From assembly GCF_020171465.1 (NCBI RefSeq), contig NZ_JAIUZR010000003.1, positions 682,001 to 746,000 on the forward strand: a stretch of DNA of 64,000 bases. Direction: 5' to 3'. The notes beneath the pieces were generated by a model. The model was given only the letters and a program-made list of their open reading frames with translations. It was not told the origin of the DNA and searched no databases. This document shows positions 1 to 14,100 of the stretch, one piece after another; position 1 is the first letter of the stretch, and each line of letters opens with the position of its first letter. This DNA is from Lutimonas saemankumensis (lineage in GTDB: Bacteria; Bacteroidota; Bacteroidia; Flavobacteriales; Flavobacteriaceae). The position numbers were made by a program, and so were the translations under genes.

Positions 1-3280
<3,280 letters not shown>

Positions 3281-3293
3281 TTTGAAATTTGAT

Positions 3294-4889
3294 TTATTGG
3301 ATTTCGAACGTGACAAGGCTTCTGGCCGGTACCTTCCATAGATTCTCTTCTGATAATGATCCCTTAAATTTAAGATTTTCACTTTTTAAAGCCGTGGTTT
3401 GATACACCTTTGCCGAGTATGATGATTTTCCTTCAATTTTAACCTTGACAGGAATTTCTATACTTCTCTGATTAACCATGACTACAATGACTTTTGAACT
3501 GTCAGGTGCCTTGTAGGCTGAGATCAATAATCCATTGATGGATTGTTCCAGGGATTGATTATCCGATCGTTTAAGATCAACGCGTTGATAACCTTCCTCT
3601 ATAAACCTTGAATAATGCCCCAATGCCCACAGAATTTTGGAATCATAAATTTCTCCATCATTTTTATCCGCATCAATATATACCAGCCCATCCTTGTAAT
3701 CATAAGGGCTCACGGCTAACCACCAGCTCCAGTGTGATGCATTGGCCACAGCCAGATCCCCGTATATGACCCGTCCAAGATACAAAGCAGGATCAATGCC
3801 CAGGTCCCTGCCGTTTCCATTTATTTCAGTATTATTTTCCAAAAGACAGTATTCGGTCATCCAAAACTCTAAAGTTGGATCCAGGCTGTTTATTTCATTA
3901 AATAGGTTTTTTCTAATGTTTAACAGGTTACTCGTTCCGTAGGTGGTGTAATAACTATGTCCTGCAATTTTGGGAGCAAGCTGTTGAAGGTCACCAAGGT
4001 AGTTATCTGAGTCAGGATCAAAGAAAGTCCTGACCTGATCTCCTCGTCCTGTTTTATCAGCATTCTCATAGAGATAGTTCAGTTTCCCGGCTTCGGCAAT
4101 CTCAATTTTAGTATTGAGGGAGGACTCTTTTAATTTTTCATCTAACAATCTGGTGACAACAGCAATTTCATCATTGAGCCAGGGACTTCCTTCCTGGCCA
4201 CCGGTCCAGTCCCATTGAGGTTCGTTGAACGGGGAGATATAGTCAAACAGGATCCCGTCATTGCTTTGAACATTTTCAACAACGTCTTTTAAAAATTGGG
4301 CAAAAGACGTGTAATTTTCCGCAGCAAGATTAGAAGATGCCCCGCCAGAGGAATGTGCCTTGCCATTCTTGGTCAAATAGATAGGTGGGCTGTTAGAGAA
4401 GGCTGTAAAATATTCAACTCCTCTTAATTTGGCCGCCTGAAGGAACCATCGCTGGCCTTCATGAGCATTCCAGTCATAGCCCGTCTGAGTCATAAAAGAT
4501 TCCGCCCTGCGCCATTCGTCATCAATGCCGCTTGGAGCCCCCTGTGAGGCACTTCCGGCACCAATGTTAAAACGCCAGCTGTTCAGGCCGATTCCTTTAG
4601 GGCTGCCATCTGATTTAAGCTCCTTGCTAAAAAGGAGGTCGGCTATTCTGTTTCTTTTTTCCAGGGGCCAATTTTTACCCACAAATTGAATAGACCAGGC
4701 ATCTGAGGCACCAAAACTGTGAATATTTTGATATCCGGCCGTTGGAAGAATCTCTACTTCCAGATAACTACCAGGAGGCTGTCCACCTCCTCCTTCTTCT
4801 TCCTCTGAAGAATTACCCCCGCATGAGATCAATAAGATCCCTAAAAGGAAGGAGGTGAGCCGCGCTCTTAAAAAACTTGTTTTTGTCAT
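3294..4889 (-). CDS. Glycoside hydrolase family 30 lipoprotein, probably endo-beta-1,6-galactanase-like
   Basis: A 531-residue GH30 (clan A) retaining glycosidase. The lipobox is LLISC (Cys23), followed by a flexible acidic/Gly-rich linker (SSEEEEGGGG) typical of surface-exported Bacteroidota lipoproteins. The core shows FGASDAWSIQFVGKNWP, GLNSWRFNIGAGS and FSNSPPIYLTKNGKA. The acid/base Glu223 is in PFNEPQWDW and the nucleophile Glu346 in FWMTEYC. A small beta-sandwich closes the C-terminus. The FGASDAW and SNSPPxxMT-type segments resemble endo-beta-1,6-galactanases more than glucosylceramidases or glucuronoxylanases; this is from memory of the family, not a search. It follows susD by 24 bp. 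It probably cuts the chain at the cell surface before uptake. Confidence 0.9.
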   Translation of the reverse strand: MTKTSFLRARLTSFLLGILLISCGGNSSEEEEGGGGQPPGSYLEVEILPTAGYQNIHSFGASDAWSIQFVGKNWPLEKRNRIADLLFSKELKSDGSPKGIGLNSWRFNIGAGSASQGAPSGIDDEWRRAESFMTQTGYDWNAHEGQRWFLQAAKLRGVEYFTAFSNSPPIYLTKNGKAHSSGGASSNLAAENYTSFAQFLKDVVENVQSNDGILFDYISPFNEPQWDWTGGQEGSPWLNDEIAVVTRLLDEKLKESSLNTKIEIAEAGKLNYLYENADKTGRGDQVRTFFDPDSDNYLGDLQQLAPKIAGHSYYTTYGTSNLLNIRKNLFNEINSLDPTLEFWMTEYCLLENNTEINGNGRDLGIDPALYLGRVIYGDLAVANASHWSWWLAVSPYDYKDGLVYIDADKNDGEIYDSKILWALGHYSRFIEEGYQRVDLKRSDNQSLEQSINGLLISAYKAPDSSKVIVVMVNQRSIEIPVKVKIEGKSSYSAKVYQTTALKSENLKFKGSLSEENLWKVPARSLVTFEIQ

Positions 4890-4913
4890 AGATTACAAAC
4901 TTATTCCCACGAA

Positions 4914-6419
4914 TTAATAACCAGGATTTTGCTGAATATCTCCATTCGAAAGATCGATCTCCGTTTGAGGAATTGGAAATAAAGTATGAATACTTGCATT
5001 AAAATATTTACCTTCATCGTTTCCGGCATCATAAAGATCTGTACTTTCATTCAGGTTATAATTTAAGAAGTTCTCCATGGCAGCCTGTAACCTGCCTGTT
5101 CTTTTTAAATCATAATACCTGTGGCCCTCCATGGCAAGTTCTAGTCTTCTTTCATCGAATATAGCCTGAAGTAGGGCCGGCCCCGAAACATTTATTTCCG
5201 AGACGCCTGCACGTTGTCTTACCTTATTTACCGCAATCAGAGCTTCACCTTCTTTACCGGTATGATAACCGGCTTCGGCCTTCATTAACAATAAATCTGC
5301 AAAACGAAACAGGATGTGATTCAATCCGGATCGGACATGCTCATCTTTGGGAGGACGCTCATCAAACGAAAGGTAATACTTTCTGTTAATTCTTCCCGTC
5401 ATGTTCTGAGAAGGATCGGTGTCATAAGAAGGATGATCTTCATCAACATATTCTCCGTGACGAATAATCGTATGTACACGCCTGGGATCTTCGCCCATAA
5501 AATTATCTAAATGACTGCTTGGCGTGCAGAATCCCCAGCCGCCGTCGGCACGACTTCGTGACAATACCGGAAGTGCACTTCCGGAATAATAGATATCATC
5601 ATAGGAATGCTGGATCTCAAAGATTGATCCATTACCATTGGGATTGCTGATACTCCATACATTTTCAAAGGAATCATTGAGATTGTGTTCTCCAAGATTT
5701 TCAACTTGTTCGGCATAATCATAAGCATCCGTGAATTTTTCCTGATAAAGACTTGCCTTTGCCAGATAAGCAATTGCCGCACCTTTTGTTGCCCGACCCA
5801 GTTTTTCAGGAGATATCTGACTTTTAGTAGGCAAAAAATCAGACGCATCTTTTAGATCAGTTTCTATTTGTGCCCAGATTTCTTCGGCAGAAGATCTGGT
5901 GAGATTCGCTTCCTGTATTGAAATAGGCTCAGTTAATAGAGGAACTCCCCCAAAGTTCTTTACGAGTTCAAAGTAAAAAATTGCTCTTAAAAACTTAGCC
6001 TCTGCTACTAATTCATCAATTTCTTCTTGCAAAATGGGCGCTTCAGGAATTCGCTCTATAGCCAGATTGCAGCGATAAATTCCCTGATATGAAAACCTCC
6101 ATTTATATTCAACCCACTCATTGGACGAGGTTATATTGAAGTCTGCAAGATTTCCAAAATCTCTTTGATCTCCTTCATTGTTATTTCCTTTAAAGGCATC
6201 ATCTGAGCTCGCATCACCAACCAGCCAGAAGAAGTCTACTTCCCACCAGTCTTGAGGGCTAAGGGTTGAATAACAACCTATAATGGCACCATCACATTCC
6301 GAATAGTTAGAATAAAAACTATCAAGATTTTGTTTTCCTGTCACTTCGTTGTCTATATAATCTGAACATCCGCTCAGCAATAGAATCAAGGCTAATAAAC
6401 TATATGATATCTGTTTCAT
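4914..6419 (-). CDS. susD: SusD/RagB-like outer-membrane glycan-binding lipoprotein
   Basis: The surface lid of a SusCD transporter, capturing oligosaccharides and delivering them to the SusC barrel. The start at 6419 gives MKQISYSLLALILLLSGC (Cys18 lipobox); an upstream Met at 6449 would overlap susC. About 501 residues, usual for the family. TPR-like helices are visible (AEAKFLRAIFYFELVKNFGG), then the C-terminal region with FRFADLLLMKAEA, INKVRQRAG-like AVNKVRQRAGV, IFDERRLELAMEGHRYYDLKR and the final FPIPQTEIDLS...QNPGY, all hallmark RagB/SusD segments. It lies 19 bp downstream of susC and directly upstream of the GH30 gene. The glycan bound cannot be read from the sequence. Confidence 0.97.
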   Translation of the reverse strand: MKQISYSLLALILLLSGCSDYIDNEVTGKQNLDSFYSNYSECDGAIIGCYSTLSPQDWWEVDFFWLVGDASSDDAFKGNNNEGDQRDFGNLADFNITSSNEWVEYKWRFSYQGIYRCNLAIERIPEAPILQEEIDELVAEAKFLRAIFYFELVKNFGGVPLLTEPISIQEANLTRSSAEEIWAQIETDLKDASDFLPTKSQISPEKLGRATKGAAIAYLAKASLYQEKFTDAYDYAEQVENLGEHNLNDSFENVWSISNPNGNGSIFEIQHSYDDIYYSGSALPVLSRSRADGGWGFCTPSSHLDNFMGEDPRRVHTIIRHGEYVDEDHPSYDTDPSQNMTGRINRKYYLSFDERPPKDEHVRSGLNHILFRFADLLLMKAEAGYHTGKEGEALIAVNKVRQRAGVSEINVSGPALLQAIFDERRLELAMEGHRYYDLKRTGRLQAAMENFLNYNLNESTDLYDAGNDEGKYFNASIHTLFPIPQTEIDLSNGDIQQNPGY

Positions 6420-6438
6420 CTTCTTAGATTTTAATTCA

Positions 6439-9400
6439 TTAAAAGGCAATATTTACACCTATGTTAAATATTCGTGGAAGGGGATAGTGCCCCCAGTCTA
6501 CACCTTGGAGGGTTGCTGTACCTCCAATATCAGGGTCCAAACCACTAAAGGAAGTTGCCGTAAAGATATTTTCTCCTGTCAGGAAGATCCTTAGGTTGGT
6601 GAGGTTCATTTTATCAAGTGTATTTTGTGACAACCTGTATCCAAACTGCAGGTTACGCAGACGGATAAATGAGCCGTCTTCGATATAATAACTCGAGTAT
6701 CTGAAGTTTTGATTCGGGTCATCATTTGAGAGCCTGGGTTGTACATTTGTGCTTCCCTCACCGTTCCAGGCTGCATCATACAGACCGGCATATGAATTGT
6801 AGTTCCCCGCTCCTGAATTCAGGTAAGGTTTGGCCGCATTCAACATATCACCGCCATAGGATCCGGTAAACAAAGTGCTTAGATCAAATCCTTTATATTC
6901 AAATTTCATGGTAAAACCAAAGGTAAAATCGGGAATTGGGTTACCAATTTCAGTTCGGTCGTCGTCGGTTAACTGTCCATCCCCGTTAAGGTCCTTAAAC
7001 CGCATATCACCTGGTTGTGCGAAGGGTTGGATAATATTTCCAAATTCATCTGAATGGCTATTGATCTCCGTTCTGTTTTGGAATATTCCGTCAGCTACAT
7101 AACCATAGAATTGACCGGGTGCCATTCCTTCAGCCGTACGAGAAAGGCTGTTTAAACGCTGGTGATTCCCGTCCCAGATAGCTTCTCCGTCAGCCAGATT
7201 GGTCACTTTGGCCTTATAGTGCGTCAGGTTCAGTATAAAATTGGTTTTAAATTCATTAAAATCGTGACGATAGTTGATTCCAAGATCGACCCCATTGGTT
7301 TTAAAGCTGCCCACATTGGCCCATTGATAGATAAAGCCAGCTCCCAGATAAAGAGGAATGCTCTTTTCCATGATCATATCTGTTGTTGTACGTGAATAAA
7401 CGTCAAGGTTAACTCCCAGCTCCGAATTGAAAAATGACAAGTCAAGCCCAAAGTTTATATCTTCAACGGTTTCCCACAAAAGGTCAGGATTTCCAACATT
7501 ATCCGGTGCCTGTCCGATCAAGGTGTTCTGACCTGCGCCGGAGGTGTAAAATTCATTTCCTATTGTAGTAAGTTTTGCTGAATTCGGGAGTGAATTTCTA
7601 TTGTCATTTCCTATCTGACCATAACCGGCTCTTAACTTTAAGAGGTTGATCCAGTTGGTGTCGTCCATAAAGCTTTCATTCGAAATTACCCATCCTGCGG
7701 AAATTGAAGGAAAAACCGCCCATTGGTTTTCTTCCGGGAACAAAGAGGATCCGTCGGCACGAACCGTTGCCGTTACAAGATATTTATTGTCAAAATCATA
7801 AGAGGCCCTGCCCAGATAAGAAATCAGATTGTATTTATCGTTGTTTCCAGACGAGAAAAATGCTTCTGTTGCTGCGTCAAGATAACGCAGGGAAGGGGTA
7901 TTATTGGGTACATTTTCTCCTTCACCATAGAGTGTTCTGTGCTCTCTGGACTCTACAATTATACCACCCATAACATTAAGATGGTGCTTGTCAAAATCTT
8001 TTTGATAGGTAACTAAATTGTTCCAGGTAGTATTGGTCCTGTTATTATGCGTTCTGCTTACCTTATTTACGTCTCTTTTATCGGTTTCTTCGATATAATA
8101 ATCCGGCTCAAACCAGTTGTTTTCGAAAGAACTGAAATAGATGTTGTACTGTGATTTAAAGGAAAGTCCTTCAATAATTTCCCAGTTGATAAAGAAGTTT
8201 CCAACCACACGGGTATAGTTATCATCATTAAAAGATCTTGCCAACTGACCCAAGGCATTGGGAACATCGGTAATAGTAGGGGAGAAGATGCTGAATTCAT
8301 TCAGCCCGACCTGCTCATAATCCGGCAGGAATGGATCCGTTACCGGTTCCAGCCGGTGTACATCCCACACAAGGTTAGGACCGTTTGTTGTTTGAGAATT
8401 AGCCAATGTAAAGTTTTCTCCAATGGTGACTTTTTCTCCCAGCTTAAATTCGGTATTCAATCGAACGTTCCATTTTTGAAAATCACTTCCTTTTATGATT
8501 CCATCCTGATATTGGTGAGAAGCTCCGGTAGAAATCTTCATCGTTTCTGAACCGGAAGTAATGTTCACATTAAAATTACTCATTGGTGCCGATTGCGTAA
8601 CTTCATCCCACCAATCCGTTCCAATACCCAATTCTTCCGGGTTCGGATAGAGTGGAAGGTTACCGTCATTCTCCAGGGAAGCATTGATAATACGGCCGTA
8701 TTCGCTTGCATTTGCCAAAGAAGGTTTTTTAGCCACATTCTGAATTCCTCCGTTCGCGTTTATATTTACGGTAAATCGATCTGTTCTGGCTTGTTTTGTT
8801 CTGATGATAATAACACCATTTGAGGCCCTGGATCCAAAAATTGCGGATGCAGATGCATCTTTAAGTACCTGAACACTTTCTATATCATCAGGTAACAGGA
8901 AGTTTATATCATCCAGTGGAACATCGTCAACAACATAAAGCGGGGTGTTGTCATTTAGGGTTGATAATCCACGAATGGTTACTGTGCCCTCTGACCCGGG
9001 CTGGCCTCCACTTGATTGCACCTGAACTCCTGGTAACTGTCCTGCAAGTGCATCCTGAATATTGGTAACGGTCCTTTTGGAAAGCTCCTCCCCCTTGACG
9101 GTGGAGATCGCACTACTGAGGTCCTTCTTTTTTACTGCTCCATATCCGATCAGGACCACTTCTTCAAGTTCCTGGGAATCTTCAACGAGTCCAACGTCGA
9201 TTCTGGAATCAGTTCCAACCGGAATTTCCTGGGAGGCGAATCCCACATAAGAAAAGACGAGGATATCTCCTTCACTGGCAGTGATCGTATAGTTTCCATC
9301 GAAATCGGAGGCTGTTCCAACTGAGGTGTTCTTAATAAGTACTGATACCCCGGGTATGGGTTCTCCGTTGAAGGTGACCGTTCCGGATATCTGTTTTTCC

Positions 9401-9465
9401 TGAGCCAAGGCCAGGCTTGTGAATAGCATCAGGGATGCCATTACAATATGTTTAATTGCTTTCAT
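6439..9465 (-). CDS. susC: SusC/RagA-type TonB-dependent oligosaccharide transporter
   Basis: A 1008-residue outer-membrane barrel that imports oligosaccharides with energy from TonB-ExbBD. Order: signal peptide ending ALAQ, carboxypeptidase-D-like regulatory domain (ISGTVTFNGEPIPGVSVLIK...GVASDFDGNYTI-like), the short ELEEVVLIGYG segment, the plug with LPGVQVQSSGGQPGSEGTV, TIRGLSTLND and VLKDASASAIFGSRASNGVI, then the beta-barrel, and a C-terminal strand ending in an aromatic residue (IGVNIAF). Length and domain order match SusC. There is no N-terminal FecR-interacting extension, so control by the divergent hybrid two-component regulator rather than by an anti-sigma system is likely. It is the second gene of the operon, after the SusE/F-like gene. 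Confidence 0.97.
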   Translation of the reverse strand: MKAIKHIVMASLMLFTSLALAQEKQISGTVTFNGEPIPGVSVLIKNTSVGTASDFDGNYTITASEGDILVFSYVGFASQEIPVGTDSRIDVGLVEDSQELEEVVLIGYGAVKKKDLSSAISTVKGEELSKRTVTNIQDALAGQLPGVQVQSSGGQPGSEGTVTIRGLSTLNDNTPLYVVDDVPLDDINFLLPDDIESVQVLKDASASAIFGSRASNGVIIIRTKQARTDRFTVNINANGGIQNVAKKPSLANASEYGRIINASLENDGNLPLYPNPEELGIGTDWWDEVTQSAPMSNFNVNITSGSETMKISTGASHQYQDGIIKGSDFQKWNVRLNTEFKLGEKVTIGENFTLANSQTTNGPNLVWDVHRLEPVTDPFLPDYEQVGLNEFSIFSPTITDVPNALGQLARSFNDDNYTRVVGNFFINWEIIEGLSFKSQYNIYFSSFENNWFEPDYYIEETDKRDVNKVSRTHNNRTNTTWNNLVTYQKDFDKHHLNVMGGIIVESREHRTLYGEGENVPNNTPSLRYLDAATEAFFSSGNNDKYNLISYLGRASYDFDNKYLVTATVRADGSSLFPEENQWAVFPSISAGWVISNESFMDDTNWINLLKLRAGYGQIGNDNRNSLPNSAKLTTIGNEFYTSGAGQNTLIGQAPDNVGNPDLLWETVEDINFGLDLSFFNSELGVNLDVYSRTTTDMIMEKSIPLYLGAGFIYQWANVGSFKTNGVDLGINYRHDFNEFKTNFILNLTHYKAKVTNLADGEAIWDGNHQRLNSLSRTAEGMAPGQFYGYVADGIFQNRTEINSHSDEFGNIIQPFAQPGDMRFKDLNGDGQLTDDDRTEIGNPIPDFTFGFTMKFEYKGFDLSTLFTGSYGGDMLNAAKPYLNSGAGNYNSYAGLYDAAWNGEGSTNVQPRLSNDDPNQNFRYSSYYIEDGSFIRLRNLQFGYRLSQNTLDKMNLTNLRIFLTGENIFTATSFSGLDPDIGGTATLQGVDWGHYPLPRIFNIGVNIAF

Positions 9466-9516
9466 TAATGAAAAATTTTAATTCAAATAGGTTAGATTCT
9501 GAAACTGTATCCATTA

Positions 9517-9553
9517 GTCTGAAAGGCTTTGAACACTCAAAGCACTCTCAGAC
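9517..9553 (-). other. Intercistronic stem-loop between SusE/F-like gene and susC
   Basis: An imperfect inverted repeat in the 112-bp gap. The outer arms are GTCTGA (9517-9522) and TCAGAC (9548-9553); the inner arms are GCTTTGA (9526-9532) and TCAAAGC (9537-9543) around an ACAC loop. The minus-strand transcript has no U-tract after it, so it does not look like an intrinsic terminator. It may stabilise or separate the two messages. Confidence 0.6.
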
Positions 9554-9577
9554 CGTTGAATTTTACAGCAGCTCGTA

Positions 9578-10960
9578 TTATTCATAATAATGAATAGTGG
9601 TGCGCAATAGGAAATAATCGAAGTTGATATAGTACCAGCCAGCTTGTCCCTTGAACTTAAGGTCAGCACTTCCGTCCCCAACTTTATTTTTAGCGTAATT
9701 GATCGGGAACTGCATTTCACCGCCTTCTTCAAATCCACAGTCATAAGGAGACCATCCGTCGTTTTGACCTATAAATTTCATGCTCGTATCATCAGATATT
9801 TGAATCCATGCAGTGAAAACATAAGGATTACCCCAAGGATCGGCGTCCATTTTAATTGCTCCATCCGGATTCCAGTCAAGATTTGGATAATCAGGATATC
9901 CGTTGCCAACAATATACATTTCACTTTTGACGTCCACATCTACTGTCATCTTTTCATAGGTGTATTCCAATGTATATGGGTTGAATTTAACCCTGTAATA
10001 TCCATCACCGTCTGGGAAATTAATTTCCTTACTGTCTTCAGAATTGATCATCTTGGTTTCATCGTTTGGATCAAGTCCCCAGTTATTTGGTGCCCAGTCT
10101 AGCTGGCCCACGAACTTGATTCCATATCCGGTCCAGTAATAAAATTCTAAAACGAACCAGTCTTCATTTTCAGGATCTTTCCACATTTTGGTGCTCTTGC
10201 TTACGTCCCATTCCCACCACATGGATCCTCCTACGGCAAACATTTGATTGATTTCATCTTTCTCACCCACAATCACAGCCGAACTTCCTGAAGTTTGGTT
10301 TCCTTCTTTGTCGACAGCCCTAACAGAAACAATTTGCGTTCCTTCCACGGCATCAGCAGGTACATCAAAGGATTCATCTATTTGATAGTTAGTGGTTCCG
10401 GACTCCATCTTAAGCTTCATGTCAATGCCGAATGCCTCATTAAATACGATGATAGAATCAAGGGACTTGTCATCAGTGACATTAATTTGAAGTGCTACAT
10501 TATCACCTTTAGCCACGGAGGTTCCAGGAACAGGTGACAGGATTTCAATTTCCGGAGCCGTTACATCCAGATCCAGGGTAACCACCACATCATGTGTAAT
10601 TTTATTTCCGGCCAAATTGGTTACTGAGACTTTAATGGTATGGGAAGTTTCAGGAGTTTCTTCTTCTGGTACCAGAAATTTATATTTTAACAGGTATTCT
10701 TTTGGAGCTTCTTCAAAATCAATTGTCTTATCCAGATACCATGCCGGATACTGCATTTCTACGGTTTCAATTCCAATTCCGTCGGTGATGAGACCCTCAA
10801 AAATGAATTCATATCCCGGAGCGCTGGATATACTTGTGGGAAAATCCGGAAATTCCGGAATTACACTGTTGTCAAAATCATCATCGTCATTACATGAAAC
10901 GAGGACGAAAGAGAATATAGCTAGGCTAAGTAATCCCCCTGTTAATAATTTTCTAATCAT
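9578..10960 (-). CDS. SusE/SusF-like surface glycan-binding lipoprotein
   Basis: A 460-residue lipoprotein (lipobox LVSC, Cys23) with an acidic CNDDDD tail start, which fits the surface-export signal of Bacteroidota lipoproteins. Two Ig-like/cadherin-like beta-sandwich domains (about residues 40-230, with TAPEIEILSPVPGTSVAKGD) precede two tandem C-terminal modules of the SusE/F binding type. These contain the spaced aromatics MWWEWDVSK, KFVGQLDWAPNNWG and MKFIGQNDGWSPYDCG that usually form sugar platforms. It probably binds the target glycan at the cell surface. It is the first gene of the operon, directly divergent from the hybrid regulator and ahead of susC, whereas such genes usually follow susD. 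The family call is good; the ligand is unknown. Confidence 0.88.
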   Translation of the reverse strand: MIRKLLTGGLLSLAIFSFVLVSCNDDDDFDNSVIPEFPDFPTSISSAPGYEFIFEGLITDGIGIETVEMQYPAWYLDKTIDFEEAPKEYLLKYKFLVPEEETPETSHTIKVSVTNLAGNKITHDVVVTLDLDVTAPEIEILSPVPGTSVAKGDNVALQINVTDDKSLDSIIVFNEAFGIDMKLKMESGTTNYQIDESFDVPADAVEGTQIVSVRAVDKEGNQTSGSSAVIVGEKDEINQMFAVGGSMWWEWDVSKSTKMWKDPENEDWFVLEFYYWTGYGIKFVGQLDWAPNNWGLDPNDETKMINSEDSKEINFPDGDGYYRVKFNPYTLEYTYEKMTVDVDVKSEMYIVGNGYPDYPNLDWNPDGAIKMDADPWGNPYVFTAWIQISDDTSMKFIGQNDGWSPYDCGFEEGGEMQFPINYAKNKVGDGSADLKFKGQAGWYYINFDYFLLRTTIHYYE

Positions 10961-11155
10961 GATATTTGCTTATTTTGAAATTAATTTAGGATAAAAGTAG
11001 AACCAATAATGTGGATACATACTGTATAAATTGATCAAATAGAAGGGGTATTTTGACCAAATCAGATTATCGTGTAAATTCAGGTTTGTTTTGACCGGAA
11101 AATTGATAAATTTGATCACCAGGGAAAACCAACCAGAACATTTAGTTTAATTTCT
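10961..11155. promoter_or_regulatory. Divergent control region between glycan operon and its hybrid regulator
   Basis: A 195-bp A+T-rich region. A direct repeat TTTTGACC occurs at 11051-11058 and 11089-11096 (38 bp apart). Related TTGATCA elements lie at 11031-11037 and 11112-11118. A -7-like TACTTTTA lies on the minus strand at 10992-10999, suitable for the glycan operon. The repeats are candidates for the AraC-type DNA-binding domain of the hybrid regulator; this is inference. Confidence 0.45.
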
Positions 11156-14100
11156 ATGCGTATTTTAATACTGTTTATTTTTGCCATTATCTGCACACCA
11201 GGTACCACTAAGGGACAGTCAAAATTACCGGCAAAACTGAAGTTTCACTCCCTAAGGGTAGAAGATGGATTACCCAATAATACTGTGAACGCCATAGTCC
11301 AGGACTCATTGGGGTTTGTATGGATTGGAACCAATGACGGTCTGTGCCGTTATGATGGTAACAGTTTTAAGTACTTCCGGGAATCTTCAAAGAATCACAA
11401 TAGTATATCGAATAATTTTATACAATCCTTATTTCTTGACGCATCAGGCAACCTTTGGATCATGACAGATCAGGGATTGAACAGATATGACCCCACTTTT
11501 GAACGATTTGACACCTTTTCCACAGATGACGGATTAAGCTATAACAGTGTCACAAAAATGATACAGGGAGATGATGGAACTTATTTTATTGGCACATACG
11601 GAGGTGGAGTAGACGTATTTGACGGTAAAAACTTTATTAAGAACTTCAGTCCCAACAGTGACCGCCCATTAGCATCATTTCTTATATCTGATCTTGAACT
11701 TCAGAATGATAATACGGTTTGGGTAGCTACCTGGAACAGCGGAATAAGTAGGATAAATCTCGATGATGGCTCGATTCAGAATTTTGGGGTAGGAACTTCT
11801 TCCATAACTCCTTCCGGGAGGGTTAATGACATCTATCTTGACCCTTCAGGGTTTTTGTGGATCGGAACGGATCAAGGACTAAGTGTATACAATACCATTG
11901 AAGATAGCTTTACTTGGATTTCCAAAGAAAATAGCAAGTATCTGACTGACAATGATATTCTGAGTATCTACGAAGATACCCATGGAGAATTATGGATGGG
12001 TACAAGAAATGCCGGAATCGTAAAGGCATCCCGACGTGACCTTTTGTCAAATAAGGAAAATACCAGATGGAATCAATATGCACCCAACGGAACAGATGAA
12101 AGTGTTCATCATCGAACGGTAAGTTACCTGTACGAAGATTTGCAGGGTAATATCTGGATTGGCACCCATCAGGGTGGGGTTGATATTGTGCGACCTGCCG
12201 GGGAAACAATCCGATACTATCCTCAGTTAACTCATCAAAGCAAGGCAGAAACTCAAAGTATATGGGGTATTTGTCAGGCTCAGGGGGGTAAGATATGGGC
12301 AGGTACTGACGGAGACGGTTTGGTACTGTTTGACCCGGCAACAAATGAAATAGAACATTTTGAACATGATCCTGATGATACACAATCGCTGAGCGATAAT
12401 GCAATATTGACCGCACTGGAAGACAGTAAACAAAATATATGGTTAGGCACTTATGCCGGAGGGATAAGTAAATATGATTCCAGGACCAAAAGATTCCGGA
12501 ATTATCAAACGGGTTATTTACCGGAAAGTATCAATAGTAACGATGTTCGGGTCATATATGAAGATAGCAGTGCAAGGATCTGGATCGGAACAAATGGTGG
12601 AGGATTGCAACTTTATAATCAAGAATCCGATAATTTTGAATTTATGCAAGAGGTGGGATGGATCGATATCCGGGCCATCACTGAGGATCGAAAAGGAGTT
12701 TTGTGGTTAGCCACATTTGGAAATGGCCTGTTGTCTTTTGACCCAACTTCAAATACACTTACGGAATATCCTGAAATACAGGCTTTTAATAGTCATATTA
12801 TATTTAGTCTATATATGGATCCTGATGACATACTGTGGATAGGAACACGTTATAAGGGATTGTTAAAATTCGATCCGAAGCATGGAACGGTAAAGCAGTA
12901 TACAGAGAATGACGGTTTATCTAACAACACAATTCAGGCCATAGTACCCGACCCATATGGAAATGTTTGGGTAAGTACAAACGATGGTATAAATATGCTC
13001 GATGAATCCAGTAATCATATTGTTCAATATAAAAATGGCAGTGGAGTTCAGGCCGGCCAGTTCAACAATAGTTCAGGTTTCTATTCAAATGAGGGGTATC
13101 TTGTTTTTGGAGGCATCAACGGGATGAATATATTTTACCCTGAACTCGCCATGAAGAAGCCTTTACCAAAAACAATGGTGATCACTGACTTCAAGTTATT
13201 CAATGAATCTGTTCCCGTAGAGACCAGTTCCGTTAAAAGCCCTTTAAAGGTAAACATTTCAGAAACGAATAGTTTGGATTTGTCTTATGATCAAAATGAT
13301 ATAACCCTTTCTTATATTGGTTTGCAATATCCAGTTGTTCAGGAACTTAACTATGCGTACAAACTAAATAATTTTGATGCTGACTGGAACTTTGTTGGAA
13401 AGTCAACCTCGGCTGTTTACAGAAATATTCCCCCCGGAGATTATAAATTTCAAGTTGGAATTGTTGAAGATTCCGGTGAATTAGGCTTAATCCGGGAAAT
13501 CGATATACGGGTCAGACCTCCTTTCTGGTTAACGTGGCCGGCAATACTATTATATGTTTTTGCATTTATTCTTATTCTCGTGCTTATTGCAAAGTATTAT
13601 GCCAGCCAGATTAAGTTGAGGAATTCTCTGTTTTATGAGAAAAAGCTGCGTCAAAAGGAATCTGATCTGAATCAGGAAAGGTTTCGGTTTTTTACAAGTT
13701 TTTCGCATGAATTAAGAACGCCCTTAACCTTAATTCTGGGCCCCGTAAAAGATATGATTCAATCAGAAAAGAGCGAGGCGAAACTTGAAAAACTGAAGAT
13801 GATTAAAAGGAATTCAAATGTTTTGCTTGAATTGATCAATAAGATGCTTGAATTCAGAAAAACAGAGACAGAACACAATCACCTGGAAATCGGGCATTAT
13901 TCTTTTCATGATTTTGTTTCTGAAATTCACTCAAATTTTAAATTTTATGCGGAACAAAAGGATATTAAATTTGAGTTTAAAGGTTGGAAGGAATCAAAAA
14001 TATGGTTTGATTACAAGAAACTACAGTTGGTGATCAACAACTTGTTATCTAATGCCTTTAAATATACCCCACAGGGAGGAACAATCAAAATGAGGATAAA

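Noticed and set aside
9517-9553. Intrinsic terminator separating the SusE/F-like gene from susC
   Set aside because: The minus-strand transcript has no U-tract after the hairpin.
9644-10102. 152-residue plus-strand frame
   Set aside because: It is antisense to the SusE/F-like gene and lacks any domain.
11910-12416. 168-residue minus-strand frame
   Set aside because: It lies entirely antisense within the hybrid regulator, whose propeller motifs are clearly coding on the plus strand.
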